62,142 nt of DNA from Brevibacillus porteri (GCF_003013475.1 NZ_PXZO01000044.1:1-62142); one strand, 5' to 3'; positions 44,344 to 53,812 are shown, counted from the stretch's first letter. Notes: generated by a model from the sequence alone, not told the origin. Made by a program: numbers and translations.

Positions 44344-46160
44344 TCTTCTTTTGGTGTAAGCGGGAGCGTGATGATGATTTCCGTCCCTTTCCCCAGCTTA
44401 CTGTTCACGTGCAGATCCCCACCGTGGTTTTCGACCATTCGTCGGGAAATCGGCAGCCCCAGTCCTGTTCCATCCTCTTTTAAGGAGAAGAACGGATCGA
44501 ATATGCGGACCAGATACTCTTGGGAAATGCCTTCTCCCGTGTCTGTAACATGAATATGGACAGCTTGATCGTCCAGGCGGCTTTCGATGGAGAGAACGCC
44601 GCCGTCTTTCATGGCTTCAATGCTGTTTTTCATTAAATTTAACAGGATTTGCTTTAATTGCTCGACATCGACGTGAATACGAACGCTTTGATCACAGCGA
44701 TCTACGATTTCTATTCCATGCAGCATGGCCTCGGCTTTCATCAAGGGAAGAATCGAATGAACGACACCGGCTAGCGCAACCTCGCGATAATCGGGCTTGG
44801 ACGGTTTAGAGAGCATCAACAACTCCGTCACGATACGGTTGACCCGTTCAATTTCCTGCAAGATTAAGGGTAAGTAGTACAAATCGCGCTCTTGATTCGA
44901 TAAACGCTGTTCCAATAGCTGAATAAAGCCGTAGATGACCGTTAGCGGATTGCGAATTTCATGAGCGGCTCCCGCTGCCAACTGACCGACCATGGCCAGC
45001 TTCTCGGATTGATTCAAGTACTCTTGAATTTGCTCCTGCTCCGTAATGTCCAAGAAGGCGACCATCCACCCGGTTTCCTGATCGTGGTGATGATTGTGCA
45101 AAGGGATGTAGGAGACCAGGGCAATGAATGGCGTGTCGTCTTTTTTGTACAAGGTCATTTTGCGATTGACGAACCAGGGAGTCGGCTCATTGCGTGTGGG
45201 TGCTTCAAAGGAATCCTTGGACACGGGATAGCCGTGATTGTCGAGCTTGACCAAATGCTGTGCCAACTGGTTTACATGAAGACCAACTGTCGCATGGGAA
45301 TGGGTAATAATCCCAACAGGCAGAGAGTTTAAGATTTGCTCCCGGATGTTTTTTTCTTCGGTCAAAATTTGCCGTTGTCTTTCATCTTGTGCGAATAGAT
45401 TGGCAATGCTGCTCGACATTTTATTGAACTCCTGCGCCAACTCAAGGAATTCATCTTGATGGGTATAGACGATTTGCTGACCGAATGTTCCTTTCGATAC
45501 TTCACGTGCTTGCTGCATCAGGGACTGGATTGGGCGCAACAGCTCATTGCGGAAGTAAAACGTACAGAACAGCCCAAACAAGATAGAGGCTACGGAAACC
45601 GAATACGTCAGGATCAACGAGACTTTTATGCTCTCATTCGAATTCTGAAACTCTTTGTTCGTCTGATACTCTAGCTGATTGAGTGAGAAAGAGAGATCAC
45701 GTTCCAATCGATCGAGCAAGGGCTTTACTTCGTTGTCTAGTACATAACTGACGGCTGGAACGTTCCCTGCTTGCAGCAACGGATTGATTTTGTTCAAAAA
45801 GATAAAGTCCAGTTGGGATATCGATTCAATAATGGTAAATAAGCCACTGTTCGCCTCGGTTTTGGGAAGCGAGGAAAAGCGAGCCGTATCGATCAGATTT
45901 GTATAGTATTGATCCAAATAAGACTCGTCGCGTGTCGATGTATACATGTTCAACGCATATGTCTTGGTGTATATCTGGTTTTTGACTTCCAGTAAGGCGC
46001 TCGTTTGCGGCAAGAGGTTTTGCGTCAAATACACTTCATCAGAGGTGACCTTGGTCATTTGATAGCTGAACAGGGTCGTCACGCAACCGATGAGAAGCAT
46101 CATTACGAGATAGCTGAGCATGATTTTTTTCTGAAATCCGAGATTGCTGAAAAGGGGCAT
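44340..46160 (-). CDS. Membrane sensor histidine kinase
   Basis: The 606-residue kinase has a first helix (IMLSYLVMMLLIGCVTTLF), an extracytoplasmic four-helix-type sensor of about 155 residues, a second helix near 186-206 and HAMP. A PAS domain follows, then HisKA with the phospho-accepting His400 in GAAHEIRNPLTVIYGFIQLL, and HATPase_c (N box NLMKNSIEAM, G1 DTGEGIS, G2 GTGLGLP). The histidine-box sequence closely resembles sporulation kinases KinA-KinE, so phosphotransfer to Spo0F is possible (inference). No DNA-binding response regulator is adjacent. It follows the BMP-like gene after five bases. Confidence 0.92.
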   Translation of the reverse strand: MPLFSNLGFQKKIMLSYLVMMLLIGCVTTLFSYQMTKVTSDEVYLTQNLLPQTSALLEVKNQIYTKTYALNMYTSTRDESYLDQYYTNLIDTARFSSLPKTEANSGLFTIIESISQLDFIFLNKINPLLQAGNVPAVSYVLDNEVKPLLDRLERDLSFSLNQLEYQTNKEFQNSNESIKVSLILTYSVSVASILFGLFCTFYFRNELLRPIQSLMQQAREVSKGTFGQQIVYTHQDEFLELAQEFNKMSSSIANLFAQDERQRQILTEEKNIREQILNSLPVGIITHSHATVGLHVNQLAQHLVKLDNHGYPVSKDSFEAPTRNEPTPWFVNRKMTLYKKDDTPFIALVSYIPLHNHHHDQETGWMVAFLDITEQEQIQEYLNQSEKLAMVGQLAAGAAHEIRNPLTVIYGFIQLLEQRLSNQERDLYYLPLILQEIERVNRIVTELLMLSKPSKPDYREVALAGVVHSILPLMKAEAMLHGIEIVDRCDQSVRIHVDVEQLKQILLNLMKNSIEAMKDGGVLSIESRLDDQAVHIHVTDTGEGISQEYLVRIFDPFFSLKEDGTGLGLPISRRMVENHGGDLHVNSKLGKGTEIIITLPLTPKED

Positions 46161-46165
46161 GCTGA

Positions 46166-47176
46166 TTAACCTCCATACGAGCCACGGGAAGGAATGAGAT
46201 TTTGCAATTCCCGTTCTAAATCTTCACGTACATTTGCTGGCACCATGTGACCGAATTGACTGAGATGGTTGACTCCTTCGGCAAGTCCGTACATGACTTT
46301 TCCATTCGGGAGATCCCCTTGAATAAACTGTTCCATGATGATGCGGTAGCATTGACGAACATCCTGCATCATGGAGACCAGCACGTAGTCTGGAGCGATG
46401 TAGCGCTGATCGGCAATGTATCCGATGGTGAATACGCCTGCGCGCTGCGCTTCTGTAATCACTTCGAGATTGAAGCTGTCGCCTGTGGTGTAGATGACAT
46501 CCACACCTTGAGATATCATGTCGCGAGTTCTGCGAATGGCTCCCTCAATATCATTGAAATCAGGAACTTTTCCCACGACGATAGACGTGTTGGGCGATTC
46601 CTTTTTCACTCCCTCGATAAAGCCTTCTACTTGTAGGAGCTCTGTGGGCTTGTCTACCAAGATGTATCCAACTTTATCCGATTTCGACATCTTCGCCGCA
46701 AGTATGCCGACGAGCTTGCCAGCAGGCTTCATATCGTAACGAATCGTCGTCTGATTCGGATGCGGAGCCTCTCCGTTAAAGGAAACAAAGTGTGATTTCG
46801 GATACCGAAGCGCCACGTCTGTAAAAGGATCAGAGAAGATGAGGCCATGACCGAGTATGAGATCATAGTCGTTGGCTGCATATTTCTCAGCCACCTTCGT
46901 GATCTGCTCCGGTTTTATATTATTGGCGATTTCGAGTGAAAAGTTAAATCTTTTTTGCAGTTCTGTCATACTCTCCAGTGCACTGCTATTCCAGCCCTGA
47001 TCATAAGTGGGGCCCTCCAGCAACAGGGCGACACGCACTTTGTCAGAAGAGTGGCTGCTTTTATTTATGACTTTATCGAGATGCTTCATGCTTGTAACGA
47101 ATTGACTGGTAATGAGCAGAAGCAGCCCGACTACCAAACCGGTAAATAAGACGGGAAATGGCAGCAGCTTTGGCAT
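46166..47176 (-). CDS. Membrane-anchored BMP/Med-like binding protein
   Basis: The 336-residue protein has one N-terminal anchor helix (LPFPVLFTGLVVGLLLLITSQ is its hydrophobic core) without a lipobox, then a two-lobe BMP/PnrA-type (Med-like) domain: VALLLEGPTYDQGWNSSALE, DLILGHGLIF, GVDVIYTTGD and GVFTIGYIADQRY. PnrA/BMP proteins bind purine nucleosides. No ABC transporter genes are present; instead it is coupled to a sensor kinase. ATG 47176 has GGAGG eight bases upstream; the ATG at 47191 is part of that site. It is likely a ligand-binding partner for the kinase (inference). Confidence 0.87.
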   Translation of the reverse strand: MPKLLPFPVLFTGLVVGLLLLITSQFVTSMKHLDKVINKSSHSSDKVRVALLLEGPTYDQGWNSSALESMTELQKRFNFSLEIANNIKPEQITKVAEKYAANDYDLILGHGLIFSDPFTDVALRYPKSHFVSFNGEAPHPNQTTIRYDMKPAGKLVGILAAKMSKSDKVGYILVDKPTELLQVEGFIEGVKKESPNTSIVVGKVPDFNDIEGAIRRTRDMISQGVDVIYTTGDSFNLEVITEAQRAGVFTIGYIADQRYIAPDYVLVSMMQDVRQCYRIIMEQFIQGDLPNGKVMYGLAEGVNHLSQFGHMVPANVREDLERELQNLIPSRGSYGG

Positions 47177-47344
47177 GCGGGATTCCTCCATAGAAAAAAA
47201 GCATAAACCACATAAAAATATAAATACATGTCATGCCTATTATATCGGTTCTCTGAAGGTTGTGCATGGAAAAAAGGGATACGGACAGGCTAATCGTATG
47301 GAGAACATCCTGCCAAGCGGAAACAGAAGGGAGGCGTACACGCG

Positions 47345-47536
47345 ATGGAAAACGATAGGGTGGAAATCCCCCAGATTCATATTCCTGATGAGGTAACACA
47401 GGTCGATCGACCGGAGATTGGTGAGACCACTCCACACCCGAAACCAGATAGCCCTCTGGCGTCGAGCGGGACAGTTGAACCCGTCAGCGACAATGTTTCG
47501 AAAGAGAGCAGCGAGCGAATCGGCTTTATTTCATAA
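47345..47536 (+). CDS. Small hydrophilic protein of unknown function
   Basis: The 63-residue product is polar and rich in Pro, Glu and Ser (start MENDRVEIPQIHIPDE), with no membrane segment. Support comes from the strong site GGGAGG ten bases before ATG 47345 and from its place 119 bases upstream of the CheY-like gene. I cannot assign a function. It looks intrinsically disordered. Confidence 0.55.
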   Translation: MENDRVEIPQIHIPDEVTQVDRPEIGETTPHPKPDSPLASSGTVEPVSDNVSKESSERIGFIS

Positions 47537-47655
47537 AACCGATCGGAGTTGGCGCTATTCGACAAAAGAAGTCATTTTCTCTCGTGGACAAGGCTTGCGA
47601 TTTCTGCAAAAGTAGGAAGTAGAATAGCAAGCGAGATGCGAGGGGATAAGACTGC

Positions 47656-48009
47656 ATGGCCCGATTGCTGATAGTAGATGACGCAGCCTTCACGAGAAGG
47701 GTGCTGGCGGATATGCTAGGCGAACAACATGAAGTTTGTGGAGAAGCGACGAATGGCTTGGAGGCAATTGAAAAGTACAAGGAGCTCAAGCCAGATATTG
47801 TCACGATGGATATTACCATGCCGCACATGCACGGGATTGAAGCCATGCGTCACATCTTGGATTTTGACCGTGATGCCAAAATTTTGATCTGCTCGGCAAT
47901 CGGGCACCGGCAGAAGGTGCTGGAAGCGATGAAAACAGGAGCGAGTGATTTCGTCGTGAAGCCTTTTCAAAAAGAGCAGATACTTGATGCAATCGCACGA
48001 CTTTTGTAG
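47656..48009 (+). CDS. Single-domain response regulator (CheY-like)
   Basis: The 117-residue receiver has the acidic pair Asp8-Asp9, phospho-acceptor Asp52 (VTMDITMPHMHG), Ser80 and Lys102 (VVKPFQ). It has no output domain, so it acts by protein contact, like CheY or Spo0F. No chemotaxis genes are nearby; the orphan kinase is divergent about 1.5 kb to the left and could be a partner, though this is speculative. The ribosome site is GAGGGG. A terminator follows directly. Confidence 0.9.
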   Translation: MARLLIVDDAAFTRRVLADMLGEQHEVCGEATNGLEAIEKYKELKPDIVTMDITMPHMHGIEAMRHILDFDRDAKILICSAIGHRQKVLEAMKTGASDFVVKPFQKEQILDAIARLL

Positions 48010-48021
48010 ACAGGAAAAAGC

Positions 48022-48063
48022 AAACAGCCGCCAAATCCCGGGTGGGAAGGCGGCTGTTTTTCT
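48022..48063. terminator. Bidirectional terminator between the receiver and ornithine-cyclodeaminase genes
   Basis: AAACAGCCGCC (48022-48032) pairs with GGCGGCTGTTT (48049-48059), with T on both sides. Confidence 0.9.
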
Positions 48064-48075
48064 ATAAGCCAAGAT

Positions 48076-49062
48076 TTACAAGCTGATTTCTGTTCCAATG
48101 CCGTTTGCTTTCGCACGTTCATAAACCGTTTTGGCAACGGCTGTGTCCAAATAGGCAACACCCACGGATTTGTACAGCGTGATTTCTTCATCGTTTTCTC
48201 GGCCAGGCTTTTTCCCAATCAGAATGTCTCCCAGCTCAGCGTGCATTTGTTCAAAGCTCCATTCGCCGCGCTCAATCGGAATGAGCAGATCGCCTGCCTC
48301 GTGCCGGGCTCCCTCGAGTGTATCAACCACGACTTTGCTGCTTTGTACGGTAGTTGAGTCGACTTCCTGCATATGCGGAAGAAAAGCACCGATGGCATTG
48401 ATATGCGTACCAGGACGCAAGCGTGATCCATCAAACAACGGGCTGGTAGCCTTGGTGCTGCAAATCACGATTTCGGCATTCGCCACCGCTTCATTGGCAT
48501 CATCCATAACCGTGATTTCGCCTTGCCACTCCGGATAGAGGGAGAGAAGTGTTTGTTTCATTTCGTCCGCTTTCTCACGTGTGCGGTTATAGAGATAAAT
48601 GTTTGTCAGCGGACGGACTTCCATGACGGCTTGAATTTGTCCGATGGATTGTGCCCCGCATCCCAATACAGCGCAGCTTTGCGCATTTTCTTTTGCCAAG
48701 TATTTGGTTGCAACGCCACTGCTTGCACCTGTGCGCATAATCGTCAACAGGCTCGCGTCCATCATCGCCACATGCTGTCCTGTTTTTGCTTCGGTCAACA
48801 CGATTACACTTTGGAGTGCTTTGATATCGTGCTTGTGATTCTCCGGGAAAATGCTGATGATTTTTACCGCTACGTAATCGTCCGTTTCCAAATAGGACGG
48901 CATGTATAGACTGGTCGCTCCGTATTTCGGATGGTCAATAGCAGTACGAACAGGGGTGCTGACGTTTCCTAGCATATGCTCTCGGAAGACGTGTTCCACA
49001 TCTTTCAAGCAATCTTTCATCGTATAGATTTGTTCAATGTTTTCACGGCTTAATAGTAGCAT
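48076..49062 (-). CDS. Ornithine cyclodeaminase/mu-crystallin family protein
   Basis: The 328-residue protein has the N-terminal substrate region and a Rossmann domain (CAVLGCGAQSIGQIQAVMEV). It belongs to the OCD/mu-crystallin family, which includes ornithine cyclodeaminase, pyrroline-2-carboxylate reductase, alanine dehydrogenase-like enzymes and SbnB, so the reaction is open. ATG 49062 has AAAGGAAG seven bases before it; ATG 49080 overlaps the preceding gene's stop. It is in an operon with the upstream MHS transporter, which may supply its substrate. Confidence 0.85.
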   Translation of the reverse strand: MLLLSRENIEQIYTMKDCLKDVEHVFREHMLGNVSTPVRTAIDHPKYGATSLYMPSYLETDDYVAVKIISIFPENHKHDIKALQSVIVLTEAKTGQHVAMMDASLLTIMRTGASSGVATKYLAKENAQSCAVLGCGAQSIGQIQAVMEVRPLTNIYLYNRTREKADEMKQTLLSLYPEWQGEITVMDDANEAVANAEIVICSTKATSPLFDGSRLRPGTHINAIGAFLPHMQEVDSTTVQSSKVVVDTLEGARHEAGDLLIPIERGEWSFEQMHAELGDILIGKKPGRENDEEITLYKSVGVAYLDTAVAKTVYERAKANGIGTEISL

Positions 49063-49079
49063 CTCATTCTTCCTTTCCA

Positions 49080-50381
49080 TCAGGATTCATCCAAATCCAA
49101 ATCCTTTGTTTCCTTCGTTGCAGAAACCGCAATGAGAGAAATAACCCCGGAAATTACGATGTACAAAGCGATTGGCACCCAGGAGTTAAAGGAGCTTAAC
49201 AAGGCAGTAGCGATCAGCGGAGCAGTACCACCCGCCAAAGCAGCACCGAGCTGGTAGCCAACCGTTACCCCAGTATAGCGTACATTCGTGCTGAAAATCT
49301 CCGAGAACATCGTACCCAATACAGCTGTGACCGGAGCCCAGAGAATCCCGAGTCCGATGACTGTAGCGACGGTAAGCCAAAGGGCTGATTTCAATGACAG
49401 CATATAAAAGTAAGGGAATGCAAACAGCATCATCGCTACAGTCCCTGCGATATACAAAGGCTTTCTGCCGACTTTATCTGACAGCATGCCCATGTACGGA
49501 ATCGCGATGGTTGTCACCAATGTGGCGATCGTCACGGCATTGAGTACCGTTATTCGGTCGTAGCCCAAGTAATTCGTCGCGTAGGCAATAATAAACGTCG
49601 AGAAAATATAGAACGGCGCCGTCTCTACTACTTTGGCTCCGACGGCAATCAGAACAGCTTTCCAGTGATAGCGGAATGTATCTACGATGGGAACTTTCGC
49701 AATGTTCCCCGTCTTTTTTGCTTCTTGAAAAGCTGGCGTTTCATCAATGCCATTGCGAATCCAGAGTCCTAAAAAGACTAGTGCTGCACTCAACAGAAAC
49801 GGAACTCGCCAGCCCCAAGACATGAATTGATCATCGGGAAGCGCACTCATCAAAGAAATGGCCAACGTACCAAGCAGCATGCCGATGGTTACACCCATTT
49901 GCGGGATACTTCCAAAAAAGCCGCGTCTGCCTTTGCCGGAATACTCTACGGCGAGAAGCAATGCCCCTCCCCATTCACCGCCGATCCCCAAGCCTTGAAT
50001 CAAGCGCATCAGAACGAGAAGAATCGGAGCCCAGATGCCAATGGCATTGTAATCAGGCAGCAAACCGATCAAGACGGTAGCGCCTCCCATCAGAGACAAT
50101 GTCAAGACCAGTGTTTTTTTACGACCGATTTTGTCCCCGATATGACTGAAGATCACGCCACCCAATGGCCGGATGAAAAAGGGAAGACCAAATGACAGAT
50201 AAGAGAGCAGTAAGCCTACACTTGGATCAGAAGAAGGAAAAAATAGCTTGTTGAATACGAGCGATGCCATGGTTCCATACAGAAAAAAGTCAAACCACTC
50301 AATGGAGCTGCCAATAAGGCTCGCGACCAAGGCTTTGTTTTGAACCTTTTTGGAAACGCCCGCTTGTGTTTGTAATGCCAT
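49080..50381 (-). CDS. MHS-family metabolite:proton symporter
   Basis: The 433-residue protein has 12 helices and the metabolite:H+ symporter signature (GSSIEWFDFFLYG, GGVIFSHIGDKIGRKK, RLIQGLGIGGEWGG). It is close to the ProP/ShiA group that imports small organic acids or betaines. ATG 50381 was chosen for its strong site AAGGAGG eight bases upstream. It is divergent from an XRE-cupin regulator gene; two identical-arm palindromes lie directly upstream of the start. Confidence 0.9.
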   Translation of the reverse strand: MALQTQAGVSKKVQNKALVASLIGSSIEWFDFFLYGTMASLVFNKLFFPSSDPSVGLLLSYLSFGLPFFIRPLGGVIFSHIGDKIGRKKTLVLTLSLMGGATVLIGLLPDYNAIGIWAPILLVLMRLIQGLGIGGEWGGALLLAVEYSGKGRRGFFGSIPQMGVTIGMLLGTLAISLMSALPDDQFMSWGWRVPFLLSAALVFLGLWIRNGIDETPAFQEAKKTGNIAKVPIVDTFRYHWKAVLIAVGAKVVETAPFYIFSTFIIAYATNYLGYDRITVLNAVTIATLVTTIAIPYMGMLSDKVGRKPLYIAGTVAMMLFAFPYFYMLSLKSALWLTVATVIGLGILWAPVTAVLGTMFSEIFSTNVRYTGVTVGYQLGAALAGGTAPLIATALLSSFNSWVPIALYIVISGVISLIAVSATKETKDLDLDES

Positions 50382-50408
50382 CGGGTAATCCTCCTTTGTC
50401 GGTAAATA

Positions 50409-50448
50409 TTGAAGTGTCACTTCAATTTATGAGTGAAGTAGCACTTCA
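50409..50448. promoter_or_regulatory. Paired TGAAGT-N3-ACTTCA operators
   Basis: Two sites share the same arms: TTGAAGTGTCACTTCAA (50409-50425) and TGAAGTAGCACTTCA (50434-50448), with centres 24 bp apart. They lie 28-67 bases upstream of the MHS transporter start, in the gap shared with the XRE-cupin gene, whose product is the likely binder. Confidence 0.75.
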
Positions 50449-50606
50449 ATTTTCAGGAATGAAGCGATTACAAATCTGATAATAATAAAGATTATAAAAT
50501 GCAATACAATTTGCAGCAATAGTAAAAATGGATACTTATGCTAACTTTACAACTTTTTTCGAGAAAGAGTATGATAGACCTATCCTTTTTACGGCGAGGT
50601 ATGCAA

Positions 50607-51176
50607 ATGGAACCTACCATTGGTGTATTAATCAAATCGCTTCGTGTCGGCAAAAAGAAGACACTCAAACAAATTGCAGAAAAAACGCAGCTGTCGATCA
50701 GCTTTTTGTCCCAAGTAGAGCGTGGGAAGTCTTCCATTACGCTGGAGTCATTGAAAAAAATTTCGGAAGCCTTGGGAGTGAGCCCAGGCTATTTCTTTTC
50801 GGGTGAGTCGAGTGGAGGGAATGGGCAGGTACGCAGGGCGAGCAAAGAGCGATCTGGGCTTTTGCATGCGCCTTTTGTGTATGAGGAACTGTCCGGTGAT
50901 TTGGAAAATCCGTCACTGGTACCGATTCTTGTCACGCTCTCACCGCATGGAGAAAAAGGCACGCCTTTTGTACATAAGGGTCAAGAGTTTATTTACGTCC
51001 TCGAGGGTGTGCTGACTCTTTTGCTGGGGGAAGAGGAGCATGATTTGTTCCCTGGCGACAGTATTCACATGGATTCATCCGTACCGCACAACTGGGTGAA
51101 CCGTACAGGTGAAGTCACCCGATTCCTTTGTGTCAATTCGCATGACAGCGACATGATTCCGACCGCTCCTTATTAA
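50607..51176 (+). CDS. XRE-cupin transcriptional regulator
   Basis: The 189-residue protein has an XRE helix-turn-helix (LKQIAEKTQLSISFLSQVERG) at residues 18-45 and a C-terminal cupin domain (FVHKGQEFIYVLEGVLTLLLG and GDSIHMDSSVPHNWVN). Such proteins (SutR/PuuR/YcgE-like) sense small molecules and repress transport and catabolic genes. I chose ATG 50607, six bases after GGCGAGGT; upstream ATGs at 50538 and 50571 give no HTH-related extension. It probably controls the divergent MHS-OCD operon. Confidence 0.88.
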   Translation: MEPTIGVLIKSLRVGKKKTLKQIAEKTQLSISFLSQVERGKSSITLESLKKISEALGVSPGYFFSGESSGGNGQVRRASKERSGLLHAPFVYEELSGDLENPSLVPILVTLSPHGEKGTPFVHKGQEFIYVLEGVLTLLLGEEEHDLFPGDSIHMDSSVPHNWVNRTGEVTRFLCVNSHDSDMIPTAPY

Positions 51177-51257
51177 TTAACCGAGAGCGTTTAGCGAAGT
51201 CATGTTTTCTACTATAATAGAGGAACGCGTACAAAAGAGCGGTAAAGAGGTGAAAGT

Positions 51258-52496
51258 GTGCCCGTAGAGCCTAACTATTTTCAACAGTATCAGCATGCTG
51301 ATATCGACGAATTAGCTGATGTCATTGGAGAACTTTTGCAAAATCCGATAACGGTTGAAGATGCCGATCATAAATTGATTGCTTACAGCTCACACGGAGA
51401 AAGCACAGATGAAGCGCGCTGGTCTACCATCATGGGGCGACGGGTACCGGAAAAAGTGCTGACGCGCCTCTGGAAGGACGGCGTATTCCAGGAGCTGTTA
51501 ACGCAAGACGACCCCGTACACATCCCGGCCAAGGACGAAATTGGCTTGGGTAAGCGTGTGGCGATTGCTATTCGCAGAGGGAGCGACGTGCTCGGTTACA
51601 TTTGGGCACAAGAGGTGAATCGACCGATTACCCGGGAAGATGATGAAATTCTTCGTCAGGCAGCACGCGTAGCCGTCTCGCGTCTCATCCAGCGGCAGGG
51701 AAAACGCAAGGCGGAGGAGCAGCGACGCAAGGAATTTCTGTGGGAGCTGTTGCTGGGGAATCACAGCAGTGAGGCTGTCATTCGCCAAAAAGCAGACACC
51801 TTGCAGATGCAGCTTCCGACCTCTTATTTAATTTGTATTATTGAAGCGGCAGGAGCGCGTCTGGACCAGTACTTGTATCCGTTATTAATGCGTGACAAAC
51901 TGCTCTGGGTTGTCGACGGCTCGCAAATCATCTTATTGATCGGTCTGTCCGAAGCGAAAAAAGACAAGAGTGACGTGCTCATTCGCAAGGTGGAACAGTT
52001 CCTCGCAGACTCGCTCGGCAAGCTCGAAGCACATGTCACGGAAGGACGCCAGGTGATTGCCGGGTACGGGAGAGATTACAAGTCTTATACGGATATTGTG
52101 AAAAGCTACAGGGAAGCGCTGCATGCGCTCAAGATCAAGAAGCTGTTTCCGCAGGAAAATGAGGGGATTCACGGGTACCACGAGCTGGGGATTTATCGCT
52201 ATCTACTACAACTGAAGCAGTGGGAAGAGGAGCAGGGCTATCAGAATGAACGGCTGGAAAAGCTCAGACAGTACGATCGCGACAACCAGACCACGCTCTT
52301 GACGACATTGGAGACTTTTTTGGATGCCGCTGGCAAAGTTAACAAGACAGCAGAGCGCCTGCATATCCACATTAATACGTTGAGCTACCGACTGAGACGA
52401 ATTGAGGAGATCATACGTGTCGATCTCGACAATATGAATCAGCGGGCTGCCTTATATTTAGAGTTGAAAATAGCCAAATTAGATGGGGAACAGTAG
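51258..52496 (+). CDS. adeR: PucR/CdaR-family activator, likely AdeR
   Basis: The 412-residue protein has an N-terminal sensor part (ELADVIGELLQNPITVEDADH), a GGDEF-like middle domain and the C-terminal PucR helix-turn-helix (KTAERLHIHINTLSYRLRRI). In B. subtilis, AdeR (YukF) of this family sits next to ald and activates it; the same order here supports the name. The start is GTG 51258 behind GAGGTG. ald begins 131 bases downstream. Confidence 0.85.
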   Translation: MPVEPNYFQQYQHADIDELADVIGELLQNPITVEDADHKLIAYSSHGESTDEARWSTIMGRRVPEKVLTRLWKDGVFQELLTQDDPVHIPAKDEIGLGKRVAIAIRRGSDVLGYIWAQEVNRPITREDDEILRQAARVAVSRLIQRQGKRKAEEQRRKEFLWELLLGNHSSEAVIRQKADTLQMQLPTSYLICIIEAAGARLDQYLYPLLMRDKLLWVVDGSQIILLIGLSEAKKDKSDVLIRKVEQFLADSLGKLEAHVTEGRQVIAGYGRDYKSYTDIVKSYREALHALKIKKLFPQENEGIHGYHELGIYRYLLQLKQWEEEQGYQNERLEKLRQYDRDNQTTLLTTLETFLDAAGKVNKTAERLHIHINTLSYRLRRIEEIIRVDLDNMNQRAALYLELKIAKLDGEQ

Positions 52497-52627
52497 TTTG
52501 TTTGTGAATTTTCACAAATGAAAAGACGCTAAAATTAAAGGAATCTCCAAGGAGTATGCCGGAAGATACGCTGTACAATAATAGTAACCGCAAAGAAAAC
52601 GGCGTTTCCAAGGAGGACATACTTATC

Positions 52628-53752
52628 ATGATCGTTGGAATTCCAAAAGAAATTAAAAATAATGAGAACCGCGTAGCCATTACTCCAGCAGGTGTAGCTG
52701 CTTTGGTACAAAACGGACATTCGGTTCGTGTAGAAACAAGTGCAGGGCAAGGCAGCGGTTTTACGAATGAAGATTACAAGGCAGTAGGCGCTGAGATCGT
52801 AGAAACAGCAGCAGAGGCATGGGCGTCTGACATGGTGATGAAAGTAAAAGAACCACTCCCTGCTGAATATGGATTTTTCCGCGAGGGTCTGATTCTGTTC
52901 ACGTATTTGCATCTTGCACCAGAGCCTGAATTGACTCGTGAATTGATCGATAAAAAAGTGATTGCAATCGCTTACGAAACCATCCAGCTCGACAATGGCG
53001 CACTGCCACTGTTGATGCCGATGTCTGAAGTAGCTGGGCGCATGTCCGTTCAAATCGGTGCGCAATTCTTGGAAAAGCAATACGGTGGAAAAGGCGTTCT
53101 TCTCGGTGGCGTACCAGGCGTACCAAAAGGCGAGGTAGTCGTGATCGGCGGCGGGATCGTAGGGACAAACGCAGCGAAAATGGCGCTTGGACTGGGTGCA
53201 AATGTAACGATTATCGATGTAAACGCAGACCGTCTGCGCCAACTGGATGACCTGTTCCAAGGCCGTGTTCAGACGTTGATGTCCAATTCCTTCAACATCG
53301 CAAACGCTGTGAAAAAAGCAGATTTGCTGGTAGGCGCTGTACTCATTCCGGGTGCTCGTGCTCCACGTCTGGTAACAGAAGATATGGTAAAAGACATGTC
53401 ACCTGGTTCTGTGATCGTAGACGTTGCGATTGACCAAGGTGGATCGATTGAAACCGTAGATCGCATCACGACTCATGACAAACCAACCTATGAGAAGCAC
53501 GGTGTGATTCACTACGCGGTAGCCAACATGCCTGGTGCAGTCGCTCGTACATCTACATTGGCCCTGACCAACGTAACCGTTCCTTATGCGGTACAATTGG
53601 CGAACAAAGGCTACGCACAAGCAATTCGCGACAACAAAGCATTGGCAAAAGGCGTAAACGTCATCGACGGCAAAGTAGCTTACAAGGCTGTAGCTGATGC
53701 GCATAACCTGCCGTATGCTTCTATCGAAGAAGTTTTGCTGGTGAAAAACTAG
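52628..53752 (+). CDS. ald: Alanine dehydrogenase
   Basis: Ald catalyses NAD-dependent interconversion of L-alanine with pyruvate and ammonia, and supports growth on alanine and sporulation. The 374-residue protein has catalytic Lys74 (MKVKEPLP) and His95 (FTYLHLAPE), substrate Arg15 (NRVAITP) and the nucleotide motif [16 protein letters not shown] 52628 has AAGGAGG ten bases upstream; the longer frame to 52556 is not supported. It probably depends on the upstream adeR product. A 13-bp terminator ends it. Confidence 0.96.
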   Translation: MIVGIPKEIKNNENRVAITPAGVAALVQNGHSVRVETSAGQGSGFTNEDYKAVGAEIVETAAEAWASDMVMKVKEPLPAEYGFFREGLILFTYLHLAPEPELTRELIDKKVIAIAYETIQLDNGALPLLMPMSEVAGRMSVQIGAQFLEKQYGGKGVLLGGVPGVPKGEVVVIGGGIVGTNAAKMALGLGANVTIIDVNADRLRQLDDLFQGRVQTLMSNSFNIANAVKKADLLVGAVLIPGARAPRLVTEDMVKDMSPGSVIVDVAIDQGGSIETVDRITTHDKPTYEKHGVIHYAVANMPGAVARTSTLALTNVTVPYAVQLANKGYAQAIRDNKALAKGVNVIDGKVAYKAVADAHNLPYASIEEVLLVKN

Positions 53753-53771
53753 CCTTACGGTAAATAGAAAG

Positions 53772-53812
53772 AAAAAACTGCTTGTCCGTTCTTACGGCAA
53801 GCAGTTTTTTTC
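53772..53812. terminator. Bidirectional terminator between ald and gerC
   Basis: AAAAAACTGCTTG (53772-53784) pairs with CAAGCAGTTTTTT (53798-53810), with an inner CCG/CGG stem. A-run and T-run flanks let it work in both directions. Confidence 0.93.
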
